Shown: positions 1 through 8,711 of the stretch, piece by piece | How the letters are laid out: every line of letters starts with the position of its first letter | Position numbering within the stretch: the stretch's first letter is position 1 | From: an uncultured Acidimicrobiaceae bacterium | Lineage (GTDB): Bacteria; Actinomycetota; Acidimicrobiia; Acidimicrobiales; MedAcidi-G1 | DNA length: 34,232 nucleotides | Reading direction: 5' to 3' | Assembly (NCBI GenBank): GCA_913054115.1 | Contig: CAJXIS010000001.1 | Location: forward strand, 1-34,232 | The notes under the pieces: model-generated | Seen by the model: only the letters and a program-made list of their open reading frames with translations | What the model was told of the DNA's origin: nothing | The model's database searches: none | Made by a program: the position numbers and the translations under genes

Positions 1-250
1 TGAACGACTTGTCATCCACCTGACCCACATCAGTCACCAGACCGATACACGCACCAGCCTCGACCGGCTCCGTGGTCGTCACGACCTCGGTCGTGGTCGT
101 CGGTGCCTCGGTCGTGGTCGTCGTGGGCGCAGCAGTAGTCGTCGTCACCCCCTCCGTCGTCGGCGTGGCGTCGCCCCCTCCACCGCCACAGGCCGAAGCC
201 AGCAGTGTGAACGAGAGCAGTACAGCCGGCAGAGTTCGTGATCGCCGCAT
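1..250 (-). CDS. BMP-family ABC-transporter substrate-binding lipoprotein, N-terminal part (cut by window edge)
   Basis: Only the first 83 codons are in the window; the gene runs off the left edge. The ATG at 250 has a GGGGAG Shine-Dalgarno 8 bases upstream. The product starts with a short basic segment, a hydrophobic stretch and a lipobox (LASAC, Cys at residue 21), so it should be a lipid-anchored, surface-exposed protein. A linker of about 45 residues rich in Thr-Thr-Thr-Glu and Pro follows, then the mature domain begins with IGLVTDVGQVDDKSF. That segment is typical of the basic membrane protein (BMP/PnrA-like) family, which binds nucleosides or other small solutes for ABC importers. The family call rests on this one motif. 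The gene lies downstream of the E1 gene on the same strand, but a 62-base gap and an unrelated function suggest a separate unit. Confidence 0.75.
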   Translation of the reverse strand, partial: MRRSRTLPAVLLSFTLLASACGGGGGDATPTTEGVTTTTAAPTTTTTEAPTTTTEVVTTTEPVEAGACIGLVTDVGQVDDKSF

Positions 251-312
251 GGAATGCTCTCCCCTCATTGGAATTTGGTCTGACTGTCGGATCTGGGCCT
301 GGAGCACATCGA

Positions 313-2304
313 TCAGCCCGCTGCCTGACGGACAGCGGCTTCGAGGTCGGCTCGACCGGCCTGGTGCGCGGCGATCAGGCTGGCTGCGTGCGGAACCGGC
401 GTGAACGCGGCGGCGACTCTCGTGACCGGTGCCTCGAGTTCACCGAACAACTCCTCGTTCACCTGGGCTGCGATCTCCGCTCCGGCGCCGGCAAAGCCCA
501 CCGAACCGTGCGCGATGACGGCTCGCCTGGTACGTCCGACCGAGTCGAGGATGGTTGGGAGGTCGAGGGGCAGCAGGGTCCGTAGATCGACGACTTCGAC
601 CGAGATGCCGTCCTCGGCAACCGACTTGGCGACCCGGTGGGCGGTTCCCACCATCGGCCCCCAGGAGATCACGGTGACGTCTGTGCCCGGTCGTGTGATG
701 ACGGCCGAGCCGAGGGGGAGCGTGTAGGGCTCATCGGGAACAGCCGATTTGGCGAAGAGCAGGGACATGCCTTCGAGGAAGACGCACGGGTCCTCGTCGT
801 CGATACACGCAGCGAGCAGGCCCTTGGCGTCGGCCGGGTTCGAAGGAAAGACGACCTTGAGGCCGGGAACATGCATTGCCCATGCCTCGAACGACTGGGA
901 GTGTTGTGGTCCGTTCCCGGTGCCGACCACGGTGCGCACGGTGATCGGCGCAGTGACTCGACCACCGGTCATGTAGCGGAGCTTCGCCGCATGGTTGACG
1001 AGCTGATCCATGCAGACGCCGAGAAAGTCGCAGAACATGATCTCCGCCACGGGGCGCATCCCAGCTGCGGCAGCGCCGATGGCGGCACCGAGGATCGCCG
1101 TTTCGGAAATCGGCGTCGATCGGACCCGGTCTCCGAAATCGGTCGACAGGCCGGCCGTCGCCTTGAACAGGCCGCCCATCGGATCGGCGATGTCTTCGCC
1201 GAGGATGACCACGCGTGGGTCAGACTCCAGGGCGTGGCGCATCGCCGAGTTGACCGCACCGGCGAGGCCCATGTCGGTGGTCGGTCCGACAGGGACCGAG
1301 TGGGACCGGGGCGGCGAGGTGGTCAACTCGGCTGAAGCGTTCGTGCCCGCGTAGACGTGTGTGAAGACCGAATCGGGGTCCGGGGGCGGCGCCGCCTTGG
1401 CCTTCTCCACGGATGCATCGACCGCTGCGAGTTCCTGTTCATCGACCCGGTCGAGTTCGGCCGCATCGATGCCTTCGTCGAGAAGCCGGTTCCGGAACGC
1501 TTTCAGCGGTTCGTTCTCCAGCGCCTCGGCCAACTGCTCCTGGTCGACGTACACGCACGGGTCACCGAAGTAGTGGCCGCTCAGGCGGTGTGCGACCGCT
1601 TCGATCATCGTGGGCCCGTCGCCGGCCCGGGCGCGGCGGGTGGCGTCCGCGACTGCGTCACACACGGCGAGTGGATCGGTTCCGTCGATCGTGACGCCCG
1701 GCATTCCGTAGCCGGCGGCCCGGTCGGAGAGTTTCTGGGTTGCGGTGTAGCCGGCGAGGGGGGTGGCTTCGCCGTAGAGGTTGTTCTGGCAGAGGAAGAT
1801 GACCGGCAACTTCCAGACTGCCGCGAGGTTCATGGCTTCGTGGACGAAGCCGATGCTGGTGGCGCCGTCGCCGAAGCTGACCACCGTGACCCGGTCCCTG
1901 CCTTGCAACTGATCTGCCCAGGCAAAGCCGTTGGCGATGGGCGGACCCGCACCGACGATGCCGGTCGTCGCCATCAGGCCGACATCCGGGGCGTTCACGC
2001 CCATGGCGCCGCCTCGGCCACCCGATGTTCCGATGGTGGTCCCGAGGAACTCACCGACCAGCGACTCGGTCGTCACCCCCTTTGCCACTGCGTCGCCAAT
2101 GCAACGGTACGTGGTGATCCACTGATCGTCGGGTCGGAGCGCTGCCGCTGTTCCCGCCGAGATCGCCTCCTGCCCCTCGGGTGACCACATGCTGAAGGCG
2201 AACTCGCCGGCCTTGAGCCCCCTCCGGCACCGTTCGTCGACGGCGCGGATACGACGCATGGTGCGATAGATCGCCAGCAGTTCGTCGTTCGAATGTTGAT
2301 GCAT
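313..2304 (-). CDS. Fused alpha/beta thiamine-diphosphate 2-oxoacid (acetoin-type) dehydrogenase E1
   Basis: This protein fuses both halves of a 2-oxoacid or acetoin dehydrogenase E1. The first 320 or so residues are the alpha part, with the ThDP motif GDGATS and a downstream QNN. After a Pro/Ala-rich linker (roughly 320-350) comes the beta part, with GEDIADPMGG, the PISE glutamate motif and a C-terminal transketolase-type domain. It would decarboxylate a 2-oxoacid or cleave a diketone-type substrate and pass the acyl group to a lipoyl domain. The ATG at 2304 is preferred because GAGGGA lies 6 bases upstream; an in-frame ATG at 2334 has no such site. It follows the Rieske oxygenase gene by a short gap in one operon. 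No E2 acyltransferase or E3 gene is visible, although a stand-alone lipoyl domain is encoded at 18816. The substrate is unknown. Confidence 0.85.
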   Translation of the reverse strand: MHQHSNDELLAIYRTMRRIRAVDERCRRGLKAGEFAFSMWSPEGQEAISAGTAAALRPDDQWITTYRCIGDAVAKGVTTESLVGEFLGTTIGTSGGRGGAMGVNAPDVGLMATTGIVGAGPPIANGFAWADQLQGRDRVTVVSFGDGATSIGFVHEAMNLAAVWKLPVIFLCQNNLYGEATPLAGYTATQKLSDRAAGYGMPGVTIDGTDPLAVCDAVADATRRARAGDGPTMIEAVAHRLSGHYFGDPCVYVDQEQLAEALENEPLKAFRNRLLDEGIDAAELDRVDEQELAAVDASVEKAKAAPPPDPDSVFTHVYAGTNASAELTTSPPRSHSVPVGPTTDMGLAGAVNSAMRHALESDPRVVILGEDIADPMGGLFKATAGLSTDFGDRVRSTPISETAILGAAIGAAAAGMRPVAEIMFCDFLGVCMDQLVNHAAKLRYMTGGRVTAPITVRTVVGTGNGPQHSQSFEAWAMHVPGLKVVFPSNPADAKGLLAACIDDEDPCVFLEGMSLLFAKSAVPDEPYTLPLGSAVITRPGTDVTVISWGPMVGTAHRVAKSVAEDGISVEVVDLRTLLPLDLPTILDSVGRTRRAVIAHGSVGFAGAGAEIAAQVNEELFGELEAPVTRVAAAFTPVPHAASLIAAHQAGRADLEAAVRQAAG

Positions 2305-2344
2305 CGGGTGTCCCTCGGGGTGGGTGTTCGTCATGCGCGCAGGG

Positions 2345-3754
2345 TCACGGTTCGAATGGCGGCGGCTCGCCGTGGTCGACGCCGAACAGGAATCGGTCGG
2401 CGATCCTGTGGTGGTTGATGATCGAGCCTTCCTGCTTCTGGTTCAACCAGAGGCCCGTGAAACCGATGCTGTGCATCCCCTGCTGGATGTCGCCGAGATT
2501 CTTCAGGTCCTGCGTGATCAACTGGCCCCAGTCGTGGTCGCGCCATGTGGGGTAGCTCTCCCACTTCGTCTCAGGAATCTCATCGGACCGGAAGTGCTCC
2601 AGCGACCAGACGTCCCAGATACAGGAGTCGGGGTCGTCACCGTTGGGTCGCATGCGATAGCCGAGCAGGCACGATTGTTCGGCAAGGAACACCATCGTGG
2701 GGGTGACGTGCCAGTCGCCATTGCCGGCCGAGTACTCCTCGGCGGACATGTCCGGGTACCCCTCGACCCCTTCATCGTGGGCAAGCCTCTTGCACGCTGC
2801 GAGGTAGGCGAGGAACATGGGCCCCTCGAAGTCGCTCCCGATGAGAGACTCCGCCGCCCGTACGTCGCGTTCGGTGGCCATCGAGCCGATGTGGTTCTTC
2901 TCGTAGGCGATCAGCGCTGCGTGATATTCGGGTCGACCGACCCGCTCGGCCCGCACCGGGTCCACCTTTCCGGTGAACGGGCGCTGGGTGTAGATGAACC
3001 GGGAGTGGTTGCGGTACATCAAAGTGGGAGTCCACGCACCGAAGGCGAACTCATCCACCGTTGCGGGTCTGGCTGAAGGCGGGTCGCCCTCGTCGAGGCG
3101 CAGCATCTGCGGGTGGGTGCCGGTGCTGTGCCATCCCTCGATGAACGCATCGACCAGCGTCTTCCAGTTCGAGGGGACGATCGTGCTCTTGCGCCAGGCG
3201 TAGCGCATGCCCTCGAGATTGAAGGGTGCCAGCAGCGTTGGGATCGGATCGAGCCACTCGAGCAACGGTTCCGGGTCATCGCCCATGTGCACGAACACCC
3301 AACCACCCCATGTATCGACGTGAACCGATCGAAGGTTGTTGCACTCCGTGGGCCGCTCCGTGAACTCCTCCTCCATGTACTGGAACGTGTTGACGCCGTC
3401 GATTGCGTAGCGCCAGCCATGGAAGCGGCAGCGGAACTCGTCGACACGGCCTGCGCCGCCGATGATCTTCATGCCGCGATGAGGACAGGAGTTGTGCATG
3501 GCCCTGATCGACCCGTCGCCCTGGCGGACGACCAGGATCGACTGTCGGCCGATGGTGTAGTCGTAGTAGCTGCCTGCCTGGGCGAGTTCCTCCTCGCGGC
3601 ACGCCATCTGCCACACGTTGGGGAACAGGTGCTCATATTCGAGGGCGAGGAAGTCTGCGTCCAGATACCGACCCTTCGGTACCATCCATTCTCCGAGGGT
3701 CCAACGCTCAGGGACCTCTTGGGGAGACGCAGCGATCAACCCTTCACCAGCCAT
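2345..3754 (-). CDS. Rieske ring-hydroxylating oxygenase, alpha subunit
   Basis: The protein (469 residues) is a Rieske non-heme iron oxygenase large subunit. The Rieske [2Fe-2S] ligands appear as CPHRG and CRFHGW in the first third. The C-terminal catalytic domain has DAFIEGWHSTGTH, matching the mononuclear-iron facial triad pattern (two His plus a later Asp). The open frame extends upstream to 3787, but that stretch overlaps the operator at 3774-3800, so the ATG at 3754 is preferred. The family uses O2 and reductant to hydroxylate rings or demethylate. No ferredoxin or reductase is nearby. It is the first gene of a two-gene operon with E1 and diverges from the crotonase at 3817. Substrate not assignable. 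Confidence 0.85.
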   Translation of the reverse strand: MAGEGLIAASPQEVPERWTLGEWMVPKGRYLDADFLALEYEHLFPNVWQMACREEELAQAGSYYDYTIGRQSILVVRQGDGSIRAMHNSCPHRGMKIIGGAGRVDEFRCRFHGWRYAIDGVNTFQYMEEEFTERPTECNNLRSVHVDTWGGWVFVHMGDDPEPLLEWLDPIPTLLAPFNLEGMRYAWRKSTIVPSNWKTLVDAFIEGWHSTGTHPQMLRLDEGDPPSARPATVDEFAFGAWTPTLMYRNHSRFIYTQRPFTGKVDPVRAERVGRPEYHAALIAYEKNHIGSMATERDVRAAESLIGSDFEGPMFLAYLAACKRLAHDEGVEGYPDMSAEEYSAGNGDWHVTPTMVFLAEQSCLLGYRMRPNGDDPDSCIWDVWSLEHFRSDEIPETKWESYPTWRDHDWGQLITQDLKNLGDIQQGMHSIGFTGLWLNQKQEGSIINHHRIADRFLFGVDHGEPPPFEP

Positions 3755-3773
3755 TCCCGGAGCATTGCACAAA

Positions 3774-3800
3774 TAGGACAGTAGCACAATATGTGTTCAA
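3774..3800. promoter_or_regulatory. Putative TetR-family operator, site 1
   Basis: Inverted arms TAGGACA and TGTTCAA are separated by 13 bases, in an AT-rich patch between divergent genes (Rieske, minus; crotonase, plus). The same arm-13-arm layout recurs in six other promoter regions of the locus. The outward-reading arms resemble -10 hexamers (TCCTAT on the minus side), so bound repressor would block both promoters. The binding protein is inferred to be the TetR encoded at 20973. Confidence 0.65.
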
Positions 3801-3816
3801 CTGATAGACCAGTGAC

Positions 3817-4692
3817 ATGACCCCACCCCCGGTTCCCGACGGCCTACCCCACGAGATCCACGGCATCGACCTCATGGCGGACGAGTTGCACGCTTCGATC
3901 CTCGGCGACACGCTCACCGTCACGATCGACCGACCGGAGAAGCGCAACGCCATCACCAGCGACGGCTACCACGGCATAAAGCGGGCGGCGATGATCGTGG
4001 CCGACGAACCCCGACTCCAGTTCCTGGTGATCACCGGCACCGGAGACGCCTTCTGCGCCGGCGGCGACATGGGCAGGTCTGCACCGAGCCGCCGATGGGA
4101 CATGTTCACCGAGTCGGCCGACGGGGTCCCGTTCGAGACCCTCGGCCGCATTCCGAAGATCGTGGTGTGCAAGATCAACGGCATCGCCATGGGCGGCGGG
4201 ATGGTGATGAGCATGTACGCCGACCTCGTCATCGCCTCCGACGAGGCCCGGATCCGTATCCCCGATCTCACCCGTGGCGTCTACGAGGCGTTCATCGCGG
4301 CCCGGCTGCCCCAGAGAGTGGGCACCCTGCGGGCCAATCACCTGATGTACGAAAGCGAATGGCTCACTCCGCAACAGGCCCTCGAGATCGGCCTCGTGGG
4401 CCGTGTGGTGCCCCACGCCGATCTCGACGCCGAGACCGAGGCCATGATCGAACGGGTGCGCAAGACCGGCCCGGTCGCACGGGCCCTGATGAAGCGGCAG
4501 ATGTGGCAGTCCCTGCCACCCGTGGACGTCGGTGGCTACTGGGAACGCATCGGCACACCCGAGACGGCAGAGGCATGGACTGCATTTCTCGACAAGAGGG
4601 ATCCGCAGTGGCCCGGAACCGACGATCCGCCCAACCCGCTCAAGAGGTCTCGCCGAGCGACATGGATGCCGACGACAGACGACACGCAATGA
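3817..4692 (+). CDS. Enoyl-CoA hydratase/isomerase (crotonase) family protein with altered catalytic residues
   Basis: This is a 291-residue crotonase-fold protein. Family landmarks include RPEKRNA near residue 33, the oxyanion-hole segment FCAGGDMG and a second oxyanion loop GIAMGGG. Aligned by eye to mitochondrial enoyl-CoA hydratase, the first catalytic Glu (Glu144) is replaced by Val in GGGMVM and the second (Glu164) by Asp in IPDLTRG. Plain syn-hydration is therefore doubtful; another crotonase reaction on an acyl-CoA, such as isomerisation, hydrolysis or C-C cleavage, is possible. The ATG at 3817 lies only 17 bases after operator site 1 and has no clear Shine-Dalgarno, so the mRNA may be nearly leaderless; an internal ATG at codon 23 is an alternative. 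The gene is alone on the plus strand and converges on the SnoaL gene. Confidence 0.82.
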   Translation: MTPPPVPDGLPHEIHGIDLMADELHASILGDTLTVTIDRPEKRNAITSDGYHGIKRAAMIVADEPRLQFLVITGTGDAFCAGGDMGRSAPSRRWDMFTESADGVPFETLGRIPKIVVCKINGIAMGGGMVMSMYADLVIASDEARIRIPDLTRGVYEAFIAARLPQRVGTLRANHLMYESEWLTPQQALEIGLVGRVVPHADLDAETEAMIERVRKTGPVARALMKRQMWQSLPPVDVGGYWERIGTPETAEAWTAFLDKRDPQWPGTDDPPNPLKRSRRATWMPTTDDTQ

Positions 4693-4781
4693 TGACGGTG
4701 ATGCTCCGCGGTGGAGCGCCGTTCGCCTCCGGCACCTGATCCCCGCGTCGGCGAAAATCCAACCTGCCCCTGCTGGGCCGG

Positions 4782-5300
4782 TCAGGCCAGCTCCAGGCCG
4801 AGACGCATCACGTCCTGCACCGCATCTCCACCGAGAACCTCGCTCCGCCTGCGATGGATGAGCCATGCGCCGTCGCTCTTCACGCACTCGTAGTGGTTCA
4901 GGGCCAGTCGAAACAGGACGAAGTCCTCCCCCCGCCGTTCGTAGATGCGGGTGTACCCCGTGGCCCTGGCATCGGATCCATCGACCACCACGACGACAGG
5001 CCCAGGCGTATGCGCCGAGTTCGGGAGCAGCGCCTGGTGGGGGGCCGAGAGCACCATCGCCCCGACCGCTTCGCGTCCCTCCATACGCAGCACCCGACCA
5101 CGGTCGCCGTCGATGCCCGTCGTGGCTGCACCCACCTCGTACACGGTGTCCTCGGTGAACAGGGCCATCGCCGCCTCGGCCTCGCCGGCATCGACGGCCA
5201 GCCCGTAGCGGACGATCAGGCGGTGCACCGCGAGCTCGTCCTCGGCGCTGGTCAATCGTGTTTCCAGCTCGGCAAGTCGCTCCTCGACAGACATGGTCAT
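4782..5300 (-). CDS. SnoaL-like/NTF2-fold protein (ketosteroid-isomerase-like superfamily)
   Basis: The 172-residue product has the SnoaL_4-type pattern: an N-terminal helical segment with LIVRYGLAVDAGE, then AMALFTEDTVYEV and strands ending in LIHRRRSEVLGG. Members of this fold include delta5-3-ketosteroid isomerases, polyketide cyclases, dehydratases and small subunits of Rieske oxygenases, so the fold alone does not give a reaction. The ATG at 5300 has AGGAG 6 bases upstream and overlaps the stop of the LLM gene (ATGA), which supports translational coupling. It is the last gene of a five-gene operon starting at 9934. Two other SnoaL-like genes occur at 10014 and 19174. It might act as an isomerase, a dehydratase or a structural subunit. 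Confidence 0.75.
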   Translation of the reverse strand: MTMSVEERLAELETRLTSAEDELAVHRLIVRYGLAVDAGEAEAAMALFTEDTVYEVGAATTGIDGDRGRVLRMEGREAVGAMVLSAPHQALLPNSAHTPGPVVVVVDGSDARATGYTRIYERRGEDFVLFRLALNHYECVKSDGAWLIHRRRSEVLGGDAVQDVMRLGLELA

Positions 5301-6247
5301 GTGGTTCTCCTGGGACGGTCTCGACGGGAATTGACGGCGTCGATGACATCGACGCCGAAACGTGCATAGCTCTCGAGCGCGTGATCGACGCTCCTGGCCG
5401 CCACGCCGACGGTCGACCAGCCGACGCCCTCGTCGATCAGCTCACCGAGCGCATCGACATAGGCCCCTGGCTCGAAGCGTGTGGTACCGGGGACGCCCCC
5501 GGCGAACGGTGCACACATCACGTCGATGGAATCCGTACGTGCGGCCTTGTCCATCTCCTCCGCCAGATGGGCGAGCATCCCCCGCAGGTCATCGATCGAT
5601 TCGAGATGGGCGGTCCGGCGACGGTCGCCGAGTCGACGGGGGTTCGGCATCGGCATCCAACCCTGGGCCCAGGCGGCGACGCGGCGGCGGGTGAGCCTCG
5701 AGTTGCCGCCAATCCACACCGGCGGGTGAGGCGACTGTGCCGGCGTGGGGAGGCTGCGGATGCCCTCGGCGGTGAAGTGGCGCCCGCTGTGGTCCACCGG
5801 TTCACCGGTCCACGCCTTGCGCATCACCTCGAACGATTCGTCGAACAGGTCGTTGCGATCCTCGAACTCGACCCCGAGTGCCCGATACTCGGCTTCGAGG
5901 TAGCCGGTCCCCGCCCCGATGATGAGCCGACCGCCGGACAGCGCGTCAAGTGTCGCCGCTGTCTTCGCCAACAGGAACGGGTTGCGATAGGGGACGACGG
6001 TGAGATTCGTCAGCAGCCGGAGTCTCGAGGTGACCGTTGCGGCCACGGTGAGCCCGACGAAGGGGTCGATTGCGTCATGGCCACCACTGGTGCGCCACGC
6101 TTCGGAGGGGGCAGGGTGTTCGGTCAACCAGACGGCCGAAAAGCCTGCATCCTCGGCAGCGATCGCAAGGCGGCTGATCGCATCGACCGAGATGAACTCC
6201 GGATCGGGCGGCGCGGAGTTGATGGGGATGCCGACGGCAAACCTCAT
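5297..6247 (-). CDS. LLM-class F420-dependent (or flavin) oxidoreductase
   Basis: The 316-residue protein starts MRFAVGIPIN and has the luciferase-like TIM-barrel landmarks: VWLTEHP near residue 40, LTNLTVVPYRNPF, the typical ATLDALSGGRLIIGAGTG segment and PPVWIGGNS. This class uses reduced F420 or FMN to reduce or oxygenate small molecules, and in actinobacteria often uses F420. The ATG at 6247 has GGGGGAG 5 bases upstream and overlaps the stop of the acyl-CoA dehydrogenase gene (TGATG). The open frame continues upstream to 6496 but overlaps that gene, so the longer form was rejected. It could reduce a keto or enone intermediate; the cofactor is inferred from class membership only. Confidence 0.85.
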   Translation of the reverse strand: MRFAVGIPINSAPPDPEFISVDAISRLAIAAEDAGFSAVWLTEHPAPSEAWRTSGGHDAIDPFVGLTVAATVTSRLRLLTNLTVVPYRNPFLLAKTAATLDALSGGRLIIGAGTGYLEAEYRALGVEFEDRNDLFDESFEVMRKAWTGEPVDHSGRHFTAEGIRSLPTPAQSPHPPVWIGGNSRLTRRRVAAWAQGWMPMPNPRRLGDRRRTAHLESIDDLRGMLAHLAEEMDKAARTDSIDVMCAPFAGGVPGTTRFEPGAYVDALGELIDEGVGWSTVGVAARSVDHALESYARFGVDVIDAVNSRRDRPRRTT

Positions 6248-7326
6248 CACCACTCCCCCATGGATGCGGCCCGGTCGCGCTGGCGGTCCGGTCCCCCCAG
6301 GAATGCCCGGTCGAACATGATGCGCTTGTACCAGAGATGCACGTTCGACTCCCACGTGTAGCCCATCGCCCCGTGGAGGTCGACGCAGGCTCTGGCGATG
6401 GCCATCGAGCAATCGGTGATGTGTGCGTGCGCCATGGCCGCTACCCGGGAGGCCGCAGTGGGGATGTGATCGAGCGCGTGCGCGGCGTACCACCACAATG
6501 CCCGGGTCGGCTCCAACCCGGTGACCATGTTGGCGAGTTCGTGCTTGATGCCCTGGAACTGGGTCAGTTTCGTCTCGAACTGCTCTCGTTCGTCCAGGTA
6601 GTCGATGGTCTCCCTCACCAACCGGTGGGCGCAGCCGAATGCGTCGGCCGCGAGCAGGACCAGCCCCGCATCGAAGACCCGGGGTGCCGCGGCGACACCT
6701 TCCGGAAGCTCCGAGACGGGAGTGTCATCGAACACCACCGTGTCCAGTCGCCGGGTCCGGTCGATGCCGTCGAACGACGTCACCTCGACGCCGTCACCGG
6801 GAGCGGAGACGACGAAGAGGCGGCTCCCGGCGCCGCCCACGACGATGACATCCGCATGGTTGCCGTGGAGAACGTGCGCTTTGGTGCCGGACAATCTGCC
6901 GTCACGGACTTCGACGGACCAGTGGTCGGGTTCCCAGACATCGCCGGGCTCGGCCCATGCAATCGTCGCGATCGCCTCTCCGCTCGCCAGGGCCGGAAGC
7001 CAGCGGGCGCGCTGGTCGTGATCGCCGCCGAGCAGGATCGCCAACGATCCGAGCTGGTGTCCCAGGAGTGGGCCGGGCATCGCCCCTTCTCCGGCGACCT
7101 CCGCCATCAGGGCGGCGTCGAGGAGTTCGAGTCCGGAACCACCGTGCTCCTCGGGTAGGCACAGACCGACGAGTCCCAGCCCGGCCAACATCGACCAGAG
7201 CCCGGGGTCGTGTGCCGTTTCGGCTTCGAGCCCCTCACGAACGACTGCGGGAGGATGTTCGTTCGCGAGCAGGGCGCGCACCGCGTCCTGCATCATCAAC
7301 TGCTCGTCGGTGAGCCCGAAGTCCAT
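6247..7326 (-). CDS. Acyl-CoA dehydrogenase, short subunit type
   Basis: The 359-residue acyl-CoA dehydrogenase starts MDFGLTDEQLMMQDAV, a standard N-terminal helix for the family, and ends with HGAMGYTWE, where the Glu is in the usual catalytic-base position of many FadE proteins. The central beta domain is present but the FAD/substrate motif is degenerate (WAEPGDVWE instead of the usual T/S-E-P-x-A/G-G-S-D). The start at 7326 overlaps the HpaB-like stop (TGATG). The 408-residue dehydrogenase at 8708 has a strong TEP-like motif but no evident catalytic Glu in the equivalent place. The two may form an alpha2beta2 enzyme like mycobacterial steroid dehydrogenases (FadE26-27, FadE28-29). That pairing is inference. 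Confidence 0.85.
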   Translation of the reverse strand: MDFGLTDEQLMMQDAVRALLANEHPPAVVREGLEAETAHDPGLWSMLAGLGLVGLCLPEEHGGSGLELLDAALMAEVAGEGAMPGPLLGHQLGSLAILLGGDHDQRARWLPALASGEAIATIAWAEPGDVWEPDHWSVEVRDGRLSGTKAHVLHGNHADVIVVGGAGSRLFVVSAPGDGVEVTSFDGIDRTRRLDTVVFDDTPVSELPEGVAAAPRVFDAGLVLLAADAFGCAHRLVRETIDYLDEREQFETKLTQFQGIKHELANMVTGLEPTRALWWYAAHALDHIPTAASRVAAMAHAHITDCSMAIARACVDLHGAMGYTWESNVHLWYKRIMFDRAFLGGPDRQRDRAASMGEW

Positions 7327-8711
7327 CAGCGATTGAACCGCTGGAGGCCTGCGGCCTCCAGCGCGAGCTCCTTTGCGTGGTTCATGTCGTAGTGCTTCAT
7401 GGTGATGAGCTTCTGGGCGTACAGGCCGCCCCCCGAGATCGAGACCGTGACCTGCCACCAGCCACCGAAATCACTCGCGGTGATGTCTCGCACCGCGTGG
7501 AAGAGACGGGTCCGGTACTCCCCGGAGACACCCTCCATGGTCCGCATGTACTTTTCGACCAGTGGCCGCGTCTCCGGGTTCGCCAGGTCGCCAGGCAGCG
7601 GCGCAGTCACGATCGAGCCGCCTCCTATGTCGTGGATCAGGCTCAGCATTCGCGGAAACTCCCGGGCCCCGAAGAACTTCGCTGCGTTGGTGTACAACTC
7701 GCTCGGCGTGACCCAGCCCTCCGGCGTGGTCGTGACGTTCGTGATCGCGGCTTCGAGCCCGGATCGGACAAGCGTTGCGTGGATCACCATTTCGGCGATC
7801 TTGTCCTTGACGTGGCCGATCCGCTCCGTCCCGTTCGCTTCAGCGAGCAATCTGGCGAGACCGATGAGGAGGTCGTAGTTCTTCGCCATGTGGGCGATGC
7901 CTCCGGCGCGCTGCCAGAGGCCGAGCGAGTGGGCGAAGGTCGCCGAGTGTTCGACCTCGCCGTTGAGGAAGATCCGCTCGTTCGGCACGAACACGTCCTC
8001 GAACACCACGAATCCCTCGGGCATGGATCGGGTCTTGCTGTACGGGTGTTCTTCCAACTCCTCGAGCCGGGGTGAGATCGAGGCATTGAGAACGGTGACG
8101 CCCGGCGCGTTGACCGGAATGGCACACGCGATCGCCCACGGCTCTTCGCCGGTCTTCATCTTCTTGGTTGGCATGACCACCATCTCGTGGGTGATCGCGG
8201 CCGCTGAGATGTGCAACTTTGCGCCCCGGATCACCACACCGTCGGGTCGCTGTTCGACGACACGGGTGAACACGTCCGGATCGTCCTGGTCGGCAATGGA
8301 GCGGTCGCGGTGTCCCTTTGCATCGGTGAGCGTCTGCACACACCTGACGTCGTTCTCCTGGCACCATTCGATGTATGCCTCCATGCGATGTCCATAGGGG
8401 ACTTCGGTCTCGCCGATCCGGCCCGCCGCCGTGCGCAGTGCGGCCAGGCTCTCGAGCGTCGTGACCAGCGACGTGTCCCACTTCGTGAGCAGGTCGAGCC
8501 GCGCCCGGAGCTCTTCGGACGAGCGGGGTGCGGTGTAGGCGGCAGCGAATGCATCCGGGCCCTGCTCGACGTATGCGTCGTAGCCGGCCGCGATGAGGTC
8601 GACGGAGCCCTGCATCCGGGGGTGGACCGTCACGTCCTCGACGAGTTCGCCGTCGTAGAAGATCCGGCGTCCGTCGCGTAGCGACGCTCGGTAATCGTCT
8701 CCGGTCATCAT
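7326..8711 (-). CDS. 4-Hydroxyphenylacetate 3-hydroxylase / 4-hydroxybutyryl-CoA dehydratase family protein lacking Fe-S ligands
   Basis: At 461 residues this matches the HpaB/4-hydroxybutyryl-CoA dehydratase family (acyl-CoA-dehydrogenase fold). Conserved stretches include TDAKGHRDRS, DPDVFTRVVE, GVVIRGAKLHIS, VFVPNERIFL, HVKDKIAEM and DIGGGS. The clostridial dehydratase binds a [4Fe-4S] cluster through three Cys and one His; as I recall that sequence, the equivalent Cys-rich segment is here DTSLVTTLES with no Cys, and the later His/Cys pair is also missing. The protein is therefore more likely a reduced-flavin monooxygenase or a flavin-only eliminase than the radical dehydratase. No HpaC-type reductase is nearby. 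It is flanked by two acyl-CoA dehydrogenases with ATGA/TGATG overlaps, suggesting that it acts on a CoA thioester. Two ATGs (8711, 8708) are possible starts. Confidence 0.8.
   Translation of the reverse strand: MMTGDDYRASLRDGRRIFYDGELVEDVTVHPRMQGSVDLIAAGYDAYVEQGPDAFAAAYTAPRSSEELRARLDLLTKWDTSLVTTLESLAALRTAAGRIGETEVPYGHRMEAYIEWCQENDVRCVQTLTDAKGHRDRSIADQDDPDVFTRVVEQRPDGVVIRGAKLHISAAAITHEMVVMPTKKMKTGEEPWAIACAIPVNAPGVTVLNASISPRLEELEEHPYSKTRSMPEGFVVFEDVFVPNERIFLNGEVEHSATFAHSLGLWQRAGGIAHMAKNYDLLIGLARLLAEANGTERIGHVKDKIAEMVIHATLVRSGLEAAITNVTTTPEGWVTPSELYTNAAKFFGAREFPRMLSLIHDIGGGSIVTAPLPGDLANPETRPLVEKYMRTMEGVSGEYRTRLFHAVRDITASDFGGWWQVTVSISGGGLYAQKLITMKHYDMNHAKELALEAAGLQRFNR

Noticed and set aside
72..404. 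Plus-strand Val-rich open frame at the window start
   Set aside because: It is the antisense of the Thr-rich linker of the BMP lipoprotein and of the E1 gene end; no ribosome site.
4702..4716. Small hairpin GCTCC/GGAGC between convergent genes as a terminator
   Set aside because: Only five pairs and no T run; too weak to call.
3844..5367. 507-codon minus-strand frame
   Set aside because: It runs opposite the crotonase and across the SnoaL gene, with low-complexity Arg/Gly-rich sequence typical of GC-rich shadow frames.
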